This document shows, one piece after another, positions 42,119-50,085 of a DNA stretch of 64,000 nucleotides. The stretch covers positions 1-64,000 of the forward strand of contig JAEWFC010000002.1 in NCBI GenBank assembly GCA_023389035.1, written 5' to 3'. The number at the start of each line of letters is the position of its first letter. The first letter of the stretch is position 1. The DNA comes from Acidobacteriota bacterium (GTDB lineage: Bacteria > Acidobacteriota > Blastocatellia > Pyrinomonadales > Pyrinomonadaceae). Below the pieces are notes generated by a model. It did no database searches and was not told the DNA's origin. It worked only from the letters and a program-made list of their open reading frames with translations. The position numbers and the translations under genes were made by a program.

Positions 42119-43643
42119 GTGTGGTTGCGGTGGTGACGAAGGTTGAGATGTCTCGTTTTAGTTTTGCGAGCGAGTTCTTTTCGATGTACATCATGTGGCC
42201 GGCTTCGTAGTATTCGGTGGTGATGTTGCGACGAAGCTCGGGGGTGAGGTTCATCGAAGAGATGGTGTAATCGGCGGCGAAATAGGGCGTCGCCATATCG
42301 TAATAGCCGCTGGCGAGAAAGACCTTCATATACGGATTTTTCCGCATCGCTGAGGAAAGGGCGGCGGTCGTATCGGCGTACTGATTGTTGGTGTTCCAGT
42401 TCCAGGGGCTGGTGATGCCGCCGCCGAGAATGTAGTACTCGAGGTCGGTCTTAAAGCCAAGATCGCGGCGGACGTAGTCGTTGAACGTCGAGGTGTAAGG
42501 CGGACGGATCGCCGTCATGCTCGGGTCGAATTCAGGGCCGGAGCCGCCCGAATCGCGGTCGTAACCGAGGAAGCGGCTGTCGAGCCGGCCGGTCGTGCGT
42601 TTGCGGCTGCGAAGCAGCTCTTTGTTAAACTCGCCGAGCTCGATGCGGAAGTTCTGATTGTCGATGAACGTTTTCGAAAGTCCGGTGTAGGACGCGAACT
42701 TGGTCAGCAGTGCGTCGCGTTCCTGAGCGGTCAACCGGTCGATGCGAAGCAGCGCGGGTGCAAATTCGGTCGCCGTGAAATTCTCGACCTCGCGAAGAAA
42801 CGTCGTCAGCGGTTTCGCCTGCATTTCCGGCGAGAGAGCCTTGTGATACCAGGCGGTCGCGGCATACGACGGCAGGATCAGTATCAGCGGATAGTCGTTG
42901 TTGTCGGCAAAGCGGATCGAGAGGAAGTTGGTCACCATCGAAACGAGTGCGACGCCGTTCAGGCCGACACCGCGTTCGAAAAGGTGATTTGCCAGGCCCG
43001 CGACACGCGTCGTGCCGTAGCTCTCGCCGACGAGATAGACAGGCGACGACCAGCGTTCGCCGCGGCCGAGATACATTCGGATGAATTCGCCATTCGCCTC
43101 GATGTCGCCGTTGACGGAAAAATATTTTGAAGCGAGCTCGGGCTTTGCCGCACGCGAGTAACCGGTGCCGACGGGGTCGACGAAGACGAGGTCCGTCAGG
43201 TCGAGCCAGCTGTGTTCGTTATCGACCAATTGGTACGGCGGTGGCGGCATCATGCCGTCATCGAGCATTCGCACACGCTTCGGGCCGAGAGCTCCGAGAT
43301 GCAGCCAGACCGACGCCGAGCCGGGACCGCCGTTGAACGAGAACATCAGCGGACGCGTTTTCGGGTCGGCTCCGTCGAGCGTGTACGCCATGTAGAAAAT
43401 GCGTGCTTCGGTCTCTTGCGAGACGGCATTCTTTAGCGGCATGTAGCCGGTCGTGACGGTGTAGTTAAATTGCCGGCCGCCAACGCGTGCGGAATGTTTC
43501 GTGACGGTCGGTGGCTGATCCGCGATCGCTGCCGCGGCCGCGGGCGTTGCGGTCGGCGTCGGCCGTGGCGTGTCTTGGGCGGCGGCCGATGCGAACATCG
43601 CCGCGCAGAACAAAAAGGCTGCGAGGGTCTGAGTCAGTTTCAT
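42114..43643 (-). CDS. secreted S10 serine carboxypeptidase
   Basis: 509 residues. A signal peptide (MKLTQTLAAFLFCAAMFASAAAQ) precedes a Pro/Thr/Ala-rich linker and a complete S10 alpha/beta-hydrolase. The motifs are NGGPGSASVWLHLGALGP (oxyanion region), VYLVGESYGTTR (nucleophile Ser), LASGYYDMATPYFAADYT (Asp) and YYEAGHMMYI (His). It removes C-terminal residues from peptides in the periplasm or outside the cell. No operon partner lies downstream. Confidence 0.93.
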   Translation of the reverse strand: MKLTQTLAAFLFCAAMFASAAAQDTPRPTPTATPAAAAAIADQPPTVTKHSARVGGRQFNYTVTTGYMPLKNAVSQETEARIFYMAYTLDGADPKTRPLMFSFNGGPGSASVWLHLGALGPKRVRMLDDGMMPPPPYQLVDNEHSWLDLTDLVFVDPVGTGYSRAAKPELASKYFSVNGDIEANGEFIRMYLGRGERWSSPVYLVGESYGTTRVAGLANHLFERGVGLNGVALVSMVTNFLSIRFADNNDYPLILILPSYAATAWYHKALSPEMQAKPLTTFLREVENFTATEFAPALLRIDRLTAQERDALLTKFASYTGLSKTFIDNQNFRIELGEFNKELLRSRKRTTGRLDSRFLGYDRDSGGSGPEFDPSMTAIRPPYTSTFNDYVRRDLGFKTDLEYYILGGGITSPWNWNTNNQYADTTAALSSAMRKNPYMKVFLASGYYDMATPYFAADYTISSMNLTPELRRNITTEYYEAGHMMYIEKNSLAKLKRDISTFVTTATTR

Positions 43644-43712
43644 ATGAAAGAAAGGATAAACGAGATAGCTGAAACGTTAAAGTTCGGGAACGCTCGCGGC
43701 ACAGTTGAGGCG

Positions 43713-43750
43713 CAAAAAAACGAGCCGAAGAGTAAATCTTTTCGGCCCGT
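43713..43750 (-). terminator. rho-independent terminator of the small gene at 43826
   Basis: On the minus strand ACGGGCCGAA/TTCGGCTCGT (one G-U pair) closes an 11-base loop and is followed by seven T residues. Confidence 0.8.
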
Positions 43751-43825
43751 CTACCTTATCGATCACGGCAGCAACTTTTAATAAATGATTGCGTTTTAGC
43801 CGCCGGTGATCCTGATCGATCGTGC

Positions 43826-44002
43826 TTAGTTGTCTCTGTGCTGGCTGCGCGACCGAGTGTCGGTGCGTGGAAACCGCTTCGTTACGAAACGCGCCTCGAC
43901 GCTGCGTAAGAATTCCTCGGGAATATCTTCCTGCGGCTTGGCTATCGGTTTATCGCTAACCGCGATAGTCTGCGTTCTCTGCTTTTCTCGCTGGTTCATC
44001 AT
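43826..44002 (-). CDS. 58-residue charged protein of unknown function
   Basis: Starts MMNQREKQRTQTIAVSDKP and ends RSRSQHRDN. The double ATG at 44002/43999 has GGAGG at 44010-44014, seven bases upstream, so I do not use the longer frame from 44071. The protein is hydrophilic, with IPEEFLRSVEARFVTKRF as the only likely helix and a basic tail. It has its own terminator downstream and the terminator of the amidohydrolase gene upstream, so it is an independent unit. Confidence 0.6.
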   Translation of the reverse strand: MMNQREKQRTQTIAVSDKPIAKPQEDIPEEFLRSVEARFVTKRFPRTDTRSRSQHRDN

Positions 44003-44087
44003 TTCAGTTCCTCCATTCATCCGGTACGGTGACCGGGCAGTTGCGGTCTCTGATTGCAAGCCGCATACCAACGGAGGCCAAAATGCG

Positions 44088-44120
44088 AAAAAGGGCCTCC
44101 GAGAATATCGGAAGCCCTTG
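44088..44120 (-). terminator. terminator of the amidohydrolase pair
   Basis: On the minus strand AAGGGCTTCCGA pairs with TCGGAGGCCCTT (one mismatch) around TATTC, followed by TTTTT. Confidence 0.75.
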
Positions 44121-44151
44121 ATTATGAACAGTTAGCGGTGAAACTAAATTC

Positions 44152-45378
44152 TTACCGAACTACTGTACTCACCACGACGCCGTTGATCATCGTACCGGTG
44201 CAGTGTGTCGTGTACTCAAATGGATCGCCGTCGTACATTGCGATGTCAGCGTCCTTGCCGACAGCCAGCGAACCGACGCGGTTGTCGATGCCGAGGATCT
44301 TCGCGGCGTCGATCGTGATCATCGCCATTGCATCGCGCGGCGTCATACCGTTCGCAGCGGCGAGCGCGGCTTCAAAGAGGACGACTCGCGTCTTGGGAAC
44401 GTAACCCTCGAATCCGCTTTGGAGAGCGACGGGAATTCCGGCTGCGCGGAGCTTCGAGGCATTCTCCATCGACAGGTTCTCTCGGTCGCCGCCGGGGCGA
44501 GCCATCGTCGGGTGAACGATGACGGGGAAGCCCGACGCCTTGATCTCACTCAAGAGCATATGGCCGTCGGACGCGCCTTCGAGCACGATGCGGATGTTGA
44601 ACTCCTTGGCGATGCGAAGAGCGGTCATGATGTCGACCGCGGCTTCGGCATTAACGAGCAGCGGCATCTCGCGTTTGATGACACGGTCCATTATCAGGGA
44701 CTTCAGGTCGGTCGCGGGCTCTTTCTTCTTTGAGTTTTCCTGAGCCTTGATCAGCTCGGCACGCAGCATGGCCGCTTGCTTCGCACGCGAACCGGGCGAA
44801 CGGCCGGAACCGGCGTTTGCGGCATTTCCGAGCGTTACTGAGATCATCGCTGCAGGCACGATGGTCGCCTGATCGACGTTCTTGCCGGTCGTCTTCGCGA
44901 TCATGGTCTGGCCCGAGATCAGTGCCGACGGCTGATGGCCCGTGTGCACGGTGGTGACACCGAATTCGCGGACCCATTCGATCAGACGCTCTTCGGCGTT
45001 GTAGGCGTCGATCGCACGCAGCTCAGGCTGCACGCTGCCGCCGCCGTCGAGAGCCATCTGGTCGTGCGGCTGATTAAGGTAGCCGTTGAGGCCAATCACG
45101 GAACGAGCGTCGATGAGCCCGGGAGTGACGACCTTTGCATTAATTACGCGGTAGTTCGCCGGGATGGTCACCTGGGCTGCTGCGCCGACAGCCTCGATCT
45201 TGCCGTTATTAACAAGGACGACGCCGTTTGTGATGGGGTCACCTGCCATCGTCCAGACAGTCTCGCCTTTTACGGCGATCTGTGCGGACGCGGTCAGGGC
45301 CGCAAAATGGATGGCAAAGAGGGCGATCGAGAGGGACGCTGCCAATGGCAGAAGTTTTTTCATAGTTGCGTGGTTCAT
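44152..45378 (-). CDS. secreted amidohydrolase-fold protein lacking metal ligands (probable pseudoenzyme)
   Basis: 408 residues with a signal peptide (LLPLAASLSIALFAIHFAALTASAQ) and the composite fold of imidazolonepropionase-like amidohydrolases. It is clearly paralogous to the upstream gene, but each metal position differs. The strand-1 HxH is ARSV (residues 91-94, GLIDARSVIG), FHTHRHDD is LLVNAEAAVD, VLQHVSE is VLEGASD, and HTDDSIT is replaced by QSGFEGY. It is thus unlikely to bind zinc. It follows its active-looking paralogue with one base overlap, suggesting an obligate hetero-complex (inference). Confidence 0.85.
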   Translation of the reverse strand: MNHATMKKLLPLAASLSIALFAIHFAALTASAQIAVKGETVWTMAGDPITNGVVLVNNGKIEAVGAAAQVTIPANYRVINAKVVTPGLIDARSVIGLNGYLNQPHDQMALDGGGSVQPELRAIDAYNAEERLIEWVREFGVTTVHTGHQPSALISGQTMIAKTTGKNVDQATIVPAAMISVTLGNAANAGSGRSPGSRAKQAAMLRAELIKAQENSKKKEPATDLKSLIMDRVIKREMPLLVNAEAAVDIMTALRIAKEFNIRIVLEGASDGHMLLSEIKASGFPVIVHPTMARPGGDRENLSMENASKLRAAGIPVALQSGFEGYVPKTRVVLFEAALAAANGMTPRDAMAMITIDAAKILGIDNRVGSLAVGKDADIAMYDGDPFEYTTHCTGTMINGVVVSTVVR

Positions 45379-46694
45379 TAGTTCTCACCTCCCAGATCAC
45401 CGTCGAAGCAGTGAATGTGCTCGGAAGGCTCGTTGCCAGCGCCAAATCCGCCGGTCGCGGTAAGGCGGTCTTTCGGATCGGAACGGTCAAAGACTCGTTT
45501 GCCATCGACCCAGGTTTCCAGAACGTGCGTGTAAACGCTGAGCGGATCGCCTGACAGCACGACCAGGTCTGCGTCCTTGCCGACCTCGATCGAACCGACG
45601 CGGTCCTGCATATCGAGCATTATCGCGTTCGCCATCGTGAGGGCGTAAAGGGCTTTTTCACGCGACATTCCTGCACGAACCGCGAGGCCTGCCGAACGTA
45701 GGAACCAACGCGAATCGGTGATGCTGTCGTCAGTGTGGAAGCCGACCAACGCACCGGCTTTTTCAAGAGCGACGCCGTTCTCAAACTTGATGTCCATCGT
45801 CTCGAGCTTGCCGCCGGGCGAATCGATAAAGATGATCGAAGCCGGGGCCTTTGCGGCCGCTATCTCGTCGGCGACCTTCCAGGCCTCGGAGACGTGCTGC
45901 AGGACGATGCGAAAGCCGAACTCTTTCTGCAGACGAAGGGCGGTCAGCACGTCATCGTGACGGTGCGTATGAAAGTGCACGACGCGCTTGCCGTCGAGGA
46001 CCTCGACCAGAGATTCCATCGCGAGGTCACGCGGCGGCAGTTTGGTCGTGTCACTGCCGGCCTTTTTCACCTTGTCGCGGTATTCCTGGGCTTTGATGAA
46101 TTGAGCACGGACAAGCGCGGCGGCCTTTGCACGCGTTCCAGGGAACGTTCCGCCGCCGGCACGGATGGAGTTGGTGCCGTTGGCGAACTTGATGCCGCCC
46201 ATATAATTGCCGCTCTTATCGTAAATGAGCAGGTCGTCGATCTTCACGGCGTTGTCGCGAAGCTTGAGATAAAGCGTCTGTCCGCTGTCCAGTTGTCCCG
46301 AACCGGGCATTACGTTCACGGTGGTGATGCCGCCCGACTGAGCACGCTGAATGCTCGCGGAACGTGCGTTTATACCGTCGAGAATGCGGACGTCCGGCTG
46401 GATCGGTGACGAGGCGTCACCGCCCGAACCGCCGCCGATATGGCTGTGCGTGTCGACCAGGCCGGGCATTATCGTTTTGCCGTTGGCATCGATGACCTGT
46501 GCACCTGACGGCGGCTGAACATTGGCACCGACAGCTGTGATCTTGCCATTGTGAACGACGACCGTGCCGCGAGCTATTTCGGGGCCGGAGATCGGAATTA
46601 TCCGGGCGTTGGTGAACGAGACGGGTTGCTGTTGTCCGAAGGCCGAACAGACTAGCAGCATGCATGCAATGCTGCATAACAAGAATTTATTCAT
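45378..46694 (-). CDS. secreted amidohydrolase (imidazolonepropionase-like)
   Basis: 438 residues with a short signal peptide (MNKFLLCSIACMLLVCSAFGQ). The metal-dependent hydrolase fold carries HxH in GLVDTHSHIG (His83, His85), then VVHFHTHRHDD, VLQHVSEAW and GFHTDDSIT for the remaining His and Asp ligands. The C-terminal beta segment (VGSIEVGKDADLVVLSGDPL) is typical. It probably hydrolyses amide or cyclic-amide bonds of peptides or N-acyl compounds in the periplasm. It is translated just ahead of the degenerate paralogue at 44152. Confidence 0.92.
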   Translation of the reverse strand: MNKFLLCSIACMLLVCSAFGQQQPVSFTNARIIPISGPEIARGTVVVHNGKITAVGANVQPPSGAQVIDANGKTIMPGLVDTHSHIGGGSGGDASSPIQPDVRILDGINARSASIQRAQSGGITTVNVMPGSGQLDSGQTLYLKLRDNAVKIDDLLIYDKSGNYMGGIKFANGTNSIRAGGGTFPGTRAKAAALVRAQFIKAQEYRDKVKKAGSDTTKLPPRDLAMESLVEVLDGKRVVHFHTHRHDDVLTALRLQKEFGFRIVLQHVSEAWKVADEIAAAKAPASIIFIDSPGGKLETMDIKFENGVALEKAGALVGFHTDDSITDSRWFLRSAGLAVRAGMSREKALYALTMANAIMLDMQDRVGSIEVGKDADLVVLSGDPLSVYTHVLETWVDGKRVFDRSDPKDRLTATGGFGAGNEPSEHIHCFDGDLGGEN

Positions 46695-46836
46695 TTGAAG
46701 TTCCTCATTAAAGGTTTAAGAGCGGAGTGTATTGATAAGTTGCAACGAAATGGTGTCACTGTCAAGATTCGGCAAACCAAATCGGTTAAACTGGGAAAAC
46801 GAAGCATGATGTGATTTGAGGTCGATCTATTTAAAT

Positions 46837-46865
46837 CGTTCAGTTTGAACGAGTTAGTTCGAACT
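46837..46865. promoter_or_regulatory. two adjacent palindromes in the divergent promoter region
   Basis: CGTTCA-GTT-TGAACG (46837-46851) and AGTTCGAACT (46856-46865) share the GTTC/GAAC half-site. They lie between the leftward amidohydrolase genes and the rightward Gly-zipper gene, 20 bases ahead of a sigma-54-like element. Confidence 0.4.
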
Positions 46866-46884
46866 GCGGCTGCGGCGCCGTTTA

Positions 46885-46899
46885 TGGCACACGTCTTGA
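46885..46899 (+). promoter_or_regulatory. sigma-54-like promoter of the Gly-zipper gene
   Basis: TGGCAC-ACGTC-TTGA has the same pattern as the element before glnA (last C replaced by A). It ends 42 bases before the start codon. Confidence 0.4.
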
Positions 46900-46941
46900 A
46901 AGGGAACTGGCACGTATTGCTATTTTTCGGGGGAACAAACC

Positions 46942-47376
46942 ATGAAGAAAATTTTTGTTTTTGCACTATTGTTCGTATTCGCGGTTTCGACTGCGGTACC
47001 TGAGGCTTTTGGACAGACCCGTCGTAAGAAGAAAAAATATCCGGGTCTGGCGACCAACATCGCTATCGTTGCGGGTGCTACGGCAGCCGGTGCTCTGATC
47101 GGCCGCGGCCGTAACGGAGCAATGATCGGTGCTGGTGCAGGTTTGCTTTATGCGTCGAGCCGTAAGGGCACGAAGCGTCGGGCATATAATTCGAAGTATC
47201 GCCGCGGTGCTAAGATCGCCGGTGGTACGCTGCTCGGTGCCGGTACCGGTGCCTGGGTTGGCGGTAAGACGGGTATGCTGGTCGGCGGACTTGCTGGTGC
47301 AGGTGCTACGTATCTCTACACCAAGAATGGCCGACGTTACTATCGTGCACGCAATGGCCGCGTTTACTATAGATAG
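46942..47376 (+). CDS. secreted basic Gly-zipper protein
   Basis: 144 residues. A signal peptide (MKKIFVFALLFVFAVSTAVPEAFGQ) precedes a basic patch (RRKKKKYPG) and two glycine-zipper hairpins (AGATAAGALIGRGRNGAMIGAGAG and GGTLLGAGTGAWVGGKTGMLVGG, described here as segments at about 49-72 and 92-116). It ends in a Tyr/Arg-rich tail with RRYYRARNGRVYYR. Glycine-zipper envelope proteins associate with or span membranes. A GGGGAA ribosome site lies eight bases before the ATG. A terminator follows at 47403. Confidence 0.8.
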   Translation: MKKIFVFALLFVFAVSTAVPEAFGQTRRKKKKYPGLATNIAIVAGATAAGALIGRGRNGAMIGAGAGLLYASSRKGTKRRAYNSKYRRGAKIAGGTLLGAGTGAWVGGKTGMLVGGLAGAGATYLYTKNGRRYYRARNGRVYYR

Positions 47377-47402
47377 TTTCGGTTAGAAATGAATAGAGTT
47401 TG

Positions 47403-47435
47403 GGCTGCTGGAGCTTATGGTTCCGGCAGCCTTTT
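47403..47435 (+). terminator. terminator of the Gly-zipper gene
   Basis: GGCTGCTGGA pairs with TCCGGCAGCC and is followed by TTTT. It also lies directly at the 3' end of the convergent histidine kinase gene. Confidence 0.7.
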
Positions 47436-49193
47436 CTATTTGTCTGAGTCTTTCGGAATAGGGAACTTGAGGTCGAACGTGGTTCCGGAGCCGTTGGTGC
47501 TGAGCTCGATCGTACCGCCGTGAGCGGTCACGATCGCGTAGCAAACGGCGAGGCCGAGGCCGGTGCCCTTGCCGGGAGATTTGGTCGTGAAGAAGGGATC
47601 GAAGATCTGTTTGGCGGTGAGTTCGTCGATGCCCGAACCGGAATCGGTCACGCGAACGGTCAGGTGGTCGACGCTCGCGTCGCTGGTGATCAGGATCGAG
47701 CCGCCCGTCGTCATCGCGTCTTTTGCGTTCAAAAGCAGATTCAAAAATACCTGCTGAAGCTGGTCGGGGTCGGCGAGGATCGCCGGAGATTCGGCGTGTT
47801 CGCGAGTGACCCTTATACTGCGGAAATCGGTATCGAAATTAGCGAGCCTGATGCTGGAATCTATGACACTTCGGATGTCCACGAGCACTTTGGCGGCGGG
47901 ACGCACGCGAGCGAAATCGGTAAGGTCTTTTGTGACGCGTTTGATACGCCCGATCTGATCGGCGATGAGCTTGAGCTGCTCGGCGGTCTCCGGATCCTGA
48001 TGCTCCTGTTTCTGGATCATCTGAATGAGCGACGAGATCGAGGCGAGCGGATTATTGACCTCGTGGGCTACACCGGCAGCCATCGTTCCCATCGCGGCCA
48101 GGCGATCGCTCCGCTGCAGCTGCTCGTTCATGCGTTTGAGCTGATCGATGTCGGACGCCATCTTGCGGCTCATTTCATTGAACGTATCTGCGAGCAGGCC
48201 GATCTCGTCGTTGCTTTTACGCAGGTCGACCTCGGTCCCGTAGGCTCCTTCGGTCACTTTTACTGCCGCCAGAGCAATGCGTTCGAGCGGCCGGGAGATC
48301 GTCCGAACAACAAGCAGCAGAAGCAGCAGGTTTGGGACGAGCGCACTGATCACGCTGAAAACCAGGTACTTGCGCCAAGCCTCAGCGTCCATTCCGTAGC
48401 GAAACGCCCACCAGACGATCGGTATCTGAAATATCGCGAAACTCACGATCGCGACCGACGCGATGCTCAATGCGACCTTGTAAGTTAAAGGGAAGAGCCG
48501 GAACTGGTCGAGCGCGGTCTGGAGCGAGAAGAGCTTAAAGTTCGAGATCGCGTATGCGTATATCAGCACGCCGGGAAGGACGAAGATCGAGCTGAACGGG
48601 AGAAATTCGTATATCCCGAAGTACGGAAAGACGATGTTCGCGAGCGTCTTAAAGACGCCGGTTATGATCAGGGCCCAGAATATCGCTCCGACCTGCTGGC
48701 CGCGCTGAGTGCCGGCATATCGCCGGTGCTTCCGGTAAAGAATGTACGCACCGTAAGTGAATACGACATAGACGTAAAGCACGAAGACGTAAGCCGTCGG
48801 GGCAAGGCTGATGCTGAACTCGCCGTCTGTGAGGTTTACATCATTCCAGAGAAAACCGAACAGCGCCGCGGGAATGAGGACGATGCCGGGCGAAAGAATG
48901 ATCGCGGCACGTTTCTTCGGCGTTCTCGCGTTTTCGGGAAAGACCCAGGCGAATACCACCAACGCGTACTGCATCAGCAGCGCGATGACAAAGCTCGCGG
49001 CGACCCACCAGCCTGCTCCGAAGTCAGGGTCGTAGAAGTTCCAAAAAACTAGATCTTTTGTCGTGAAGAGAGCGAGGAATGCGATGAATGCAGCGAATGT
49101 CTGATTCGCACGGCTTCGCGGGTCGGCCACAAAGACGTAAAAGCCGAGCAGCACGAGCAGAAACAGCGCGAACAGATGCAGCAGCACCAGCAT
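47436..49193 (-). CDS. membrane sensor histidine kinase (7TM-HAMP-HisKA-HATPase)
   Basis: 585 residues. The N-terminal part (about 1-235) has seven or eight hydrophobic helices like the histidine-kinase 7TM sensor region. A further two helices, a HAMP linker (about 310-365), the dimerisation/phosphoacceptor motif GVAHEVNNPLASISSL and the ATPase boxes LLLNAKDAM (N), VTDSGSGI (G1) and GKGTGLGLAVCY (G2) follow. It autophosphorylates and signals to a response regulator. None is adjacent, so it is an orphan kinase of the NtrB-like class. The kinase class is compatible with partners that activate sigma-54 promoters (inference). Confidence 0.93.
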   Translation of the reverse strand: MLVLLHLFALFLLVLLGFYVFVADPRSRANQTFAAFIAFLALFTTKDLVFWNFYDPDFGAGWWVAASFVIALLMQYALVVFAWVFPENARTPKKRAAIILSPGIVLIPAALFGFLWNDVNLTDGEFSISLAPTAYVFVLYVYVVFTYGAYILYRKHRRYAGTQRGQQVGAIFWALIITGVFKTLANIVFPYFGIYEFLPFSSIFVLPGVLIYAYAISNFKLFSLQTALDQFRLFPLTYKVALSIASVAIVSFAIFQIPIVWWAFRYGMDAEAWRKYLVFSVISALVPNLLLLLLVVRTISRPLERIALAAVKVTEGAYGTEVDLRKSNDEIGLLADTFNEMSRKMASDIDQLKRMNEQLQRSDRLAAMGTMAAGVAHEVNNPLASISSLIQMIQKQEHQDPETAEQLKLIADQIGRIKRVTKDLTDFARVRPAAKVLVDIRSVIDSSIRLANFDTDFRSIRVTREHAESPAILADPDQLQQVFLNLLLNAKDAMTTGGSILITSDASVDHLTVRVTDSGSGIDELTAKQIFDPFFTTKSPGKGTGLGLAVCYAIVTAHGGTIELSTNGSGTTFDLKFPIPKDSDK

Positions 49194-49240
49194 GCGTAAA
49201 TAGTAATTGCCTGCCGGAGATTAACAAAGCTGGTCGCCGG

Positions 49241-49954
49241 TCAATCGAGAGTTATCTTAAAGTTCGCACCGAAGCCGTTAATGTGTTTCAGCGTGTTTCC
49301 ACGGTTGTTGCGATGCAGATAAAAGAACTCCGCACTGACGTTGTTTGAGAGCTTCTTGGCGATGCCGGCCGAAAACTCGTTGCTCGTCCACTGTTTCGCG
49401 GAGAAGTCGTAGTAGGGCTCGGTCGCAACAAACGGCGTAAAGATCTCTTTGCCTTCGTCGCGTACCGGGACAAGGAATGTGAACTTATTGCGGAATCGGA
49501 CGGTGTCCGATCTCGAATTGCGGGCGCGATATTCAACGCGATCGCGGTTCTTGATCGCGAAATTCTTCCACTTCTTCTGGTAGGTCAGATCGAAGCGGAT
49601 TCGGTGCTCGTATTCTTTGATATTGCGGCCGGGATTTCCCGAGCGGTAAAGATAGGTCGGTGTGAGCGTGAAGTTATTGTTCAGCCGGAGCTCGAATCCC
49701 GCACCGACCCTTTTATCCACGGGTACAGCACGGTTCTGGCCGAGCCGGAGCGTCCCGAAGAACAGGACGGAAAGACGGTCAACCTCTTTGCCGTTCTTGT
49801 CAGTGGTCTTTGAGATCGGTTTGACGAGCGTGGTCTCATTCCAGATCTGGAAATCGTTAGCGGGAGCCTGTGCCGATACGTCATTGGCGACGGAGATCAC
49901 GGCGATGAGGGTTAAGATCCCGCCAAAAACGGTCGAACGTCGTGTTTTGATCAT
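49241..49954 (-). CDS. DUF2490 outer-membrane beta-barrel protein
   Basis: 237 residues. A signal peptide (about 1-30, ending DVSAQAP) is followed by alternating-residue beta strands and the DUF2490 pattern: DFQIWNETTLVKP, a central RIRFDLTYQKKWKNF and KNRDRVEYRAR, and a terminal hairpin ending in FKITLD. Members are predicted small outer-membrane barrels of unknown function. Its promoter region holds paired TGTTAC direct repeats, suggesting two-component control. It follows the histidine kinase gene on the same strand order, 47 bases upstream of it. Confidence 0.82.
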   Translation of the reverse strand: MIKTRRSTVFGGILTLIAVISVANDVSAQAPANDFQIWNETTLVKPISKTTDKNGKEVDRLSVLFFGTLRLGQNRAVPVDKRVGAGFELRLNNNFTLTPTYLYRSGNPGRNIKEYEHRIRFDLTYQKKWKNFAIKNRDRVEYRARNSRSDTVRFRNKFTFLVPVRDEGKEIFTPFVATEPYYDFSAKQWTSNEFSAGIAKKLSNNVSAEFFYLHRNNRGNTLKHINGFGANFKITLD

Positions 49955-49997
49955 AGACTTTTTGTTGTCAGGTCAAAGGCACAGTCTATGACCAAAA

Positions 49998-50026
49998 TGT
50001 TACGGCAATGTTACGTGCGTAACATT
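49998..50026. promoter_or_regulatory. TGTTAC direct repeat plus palindrome (response-regulator-type site)
   Basis: TGTTAC at 49998 and 50009 are 11 bases apart, and the second is also the left arm of a perfect 9-bp palindrome AATGTTACG-TG-CGTAACATT (50007-50026). Eleven-base direct repeats are typical of PhoB/OmpR-class regulators. The site is 44-72 bases before the DUF2490 start. Confidence 0.5.
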
Positions 50027-50068
50027 AATTTTGCGGGAAACTGACGGAGTTAATATCAGTTACCAAAC

Positions 50069-50085
50069 TGTCACGGAGATGTTAC
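50069..50085. promoter_or_regulatory. second 11-bp direct repeat TGTCAC/TGTTAC
   Basis: TGTCAC (50069) and TGTTAC (50080), again 11 bases apart, lie 60 bases beyond the first pair and run into the stop codon of the membrane protein gene at 50082. The TGTCA core is even closer to the PhoB half-site. Confidence 0.4.

Noticed and set aside
47520..48488. Rightward ORF of 322 codons
   Set aside because: Antisense to the histidine kinase, whose motifs are unambiguous.
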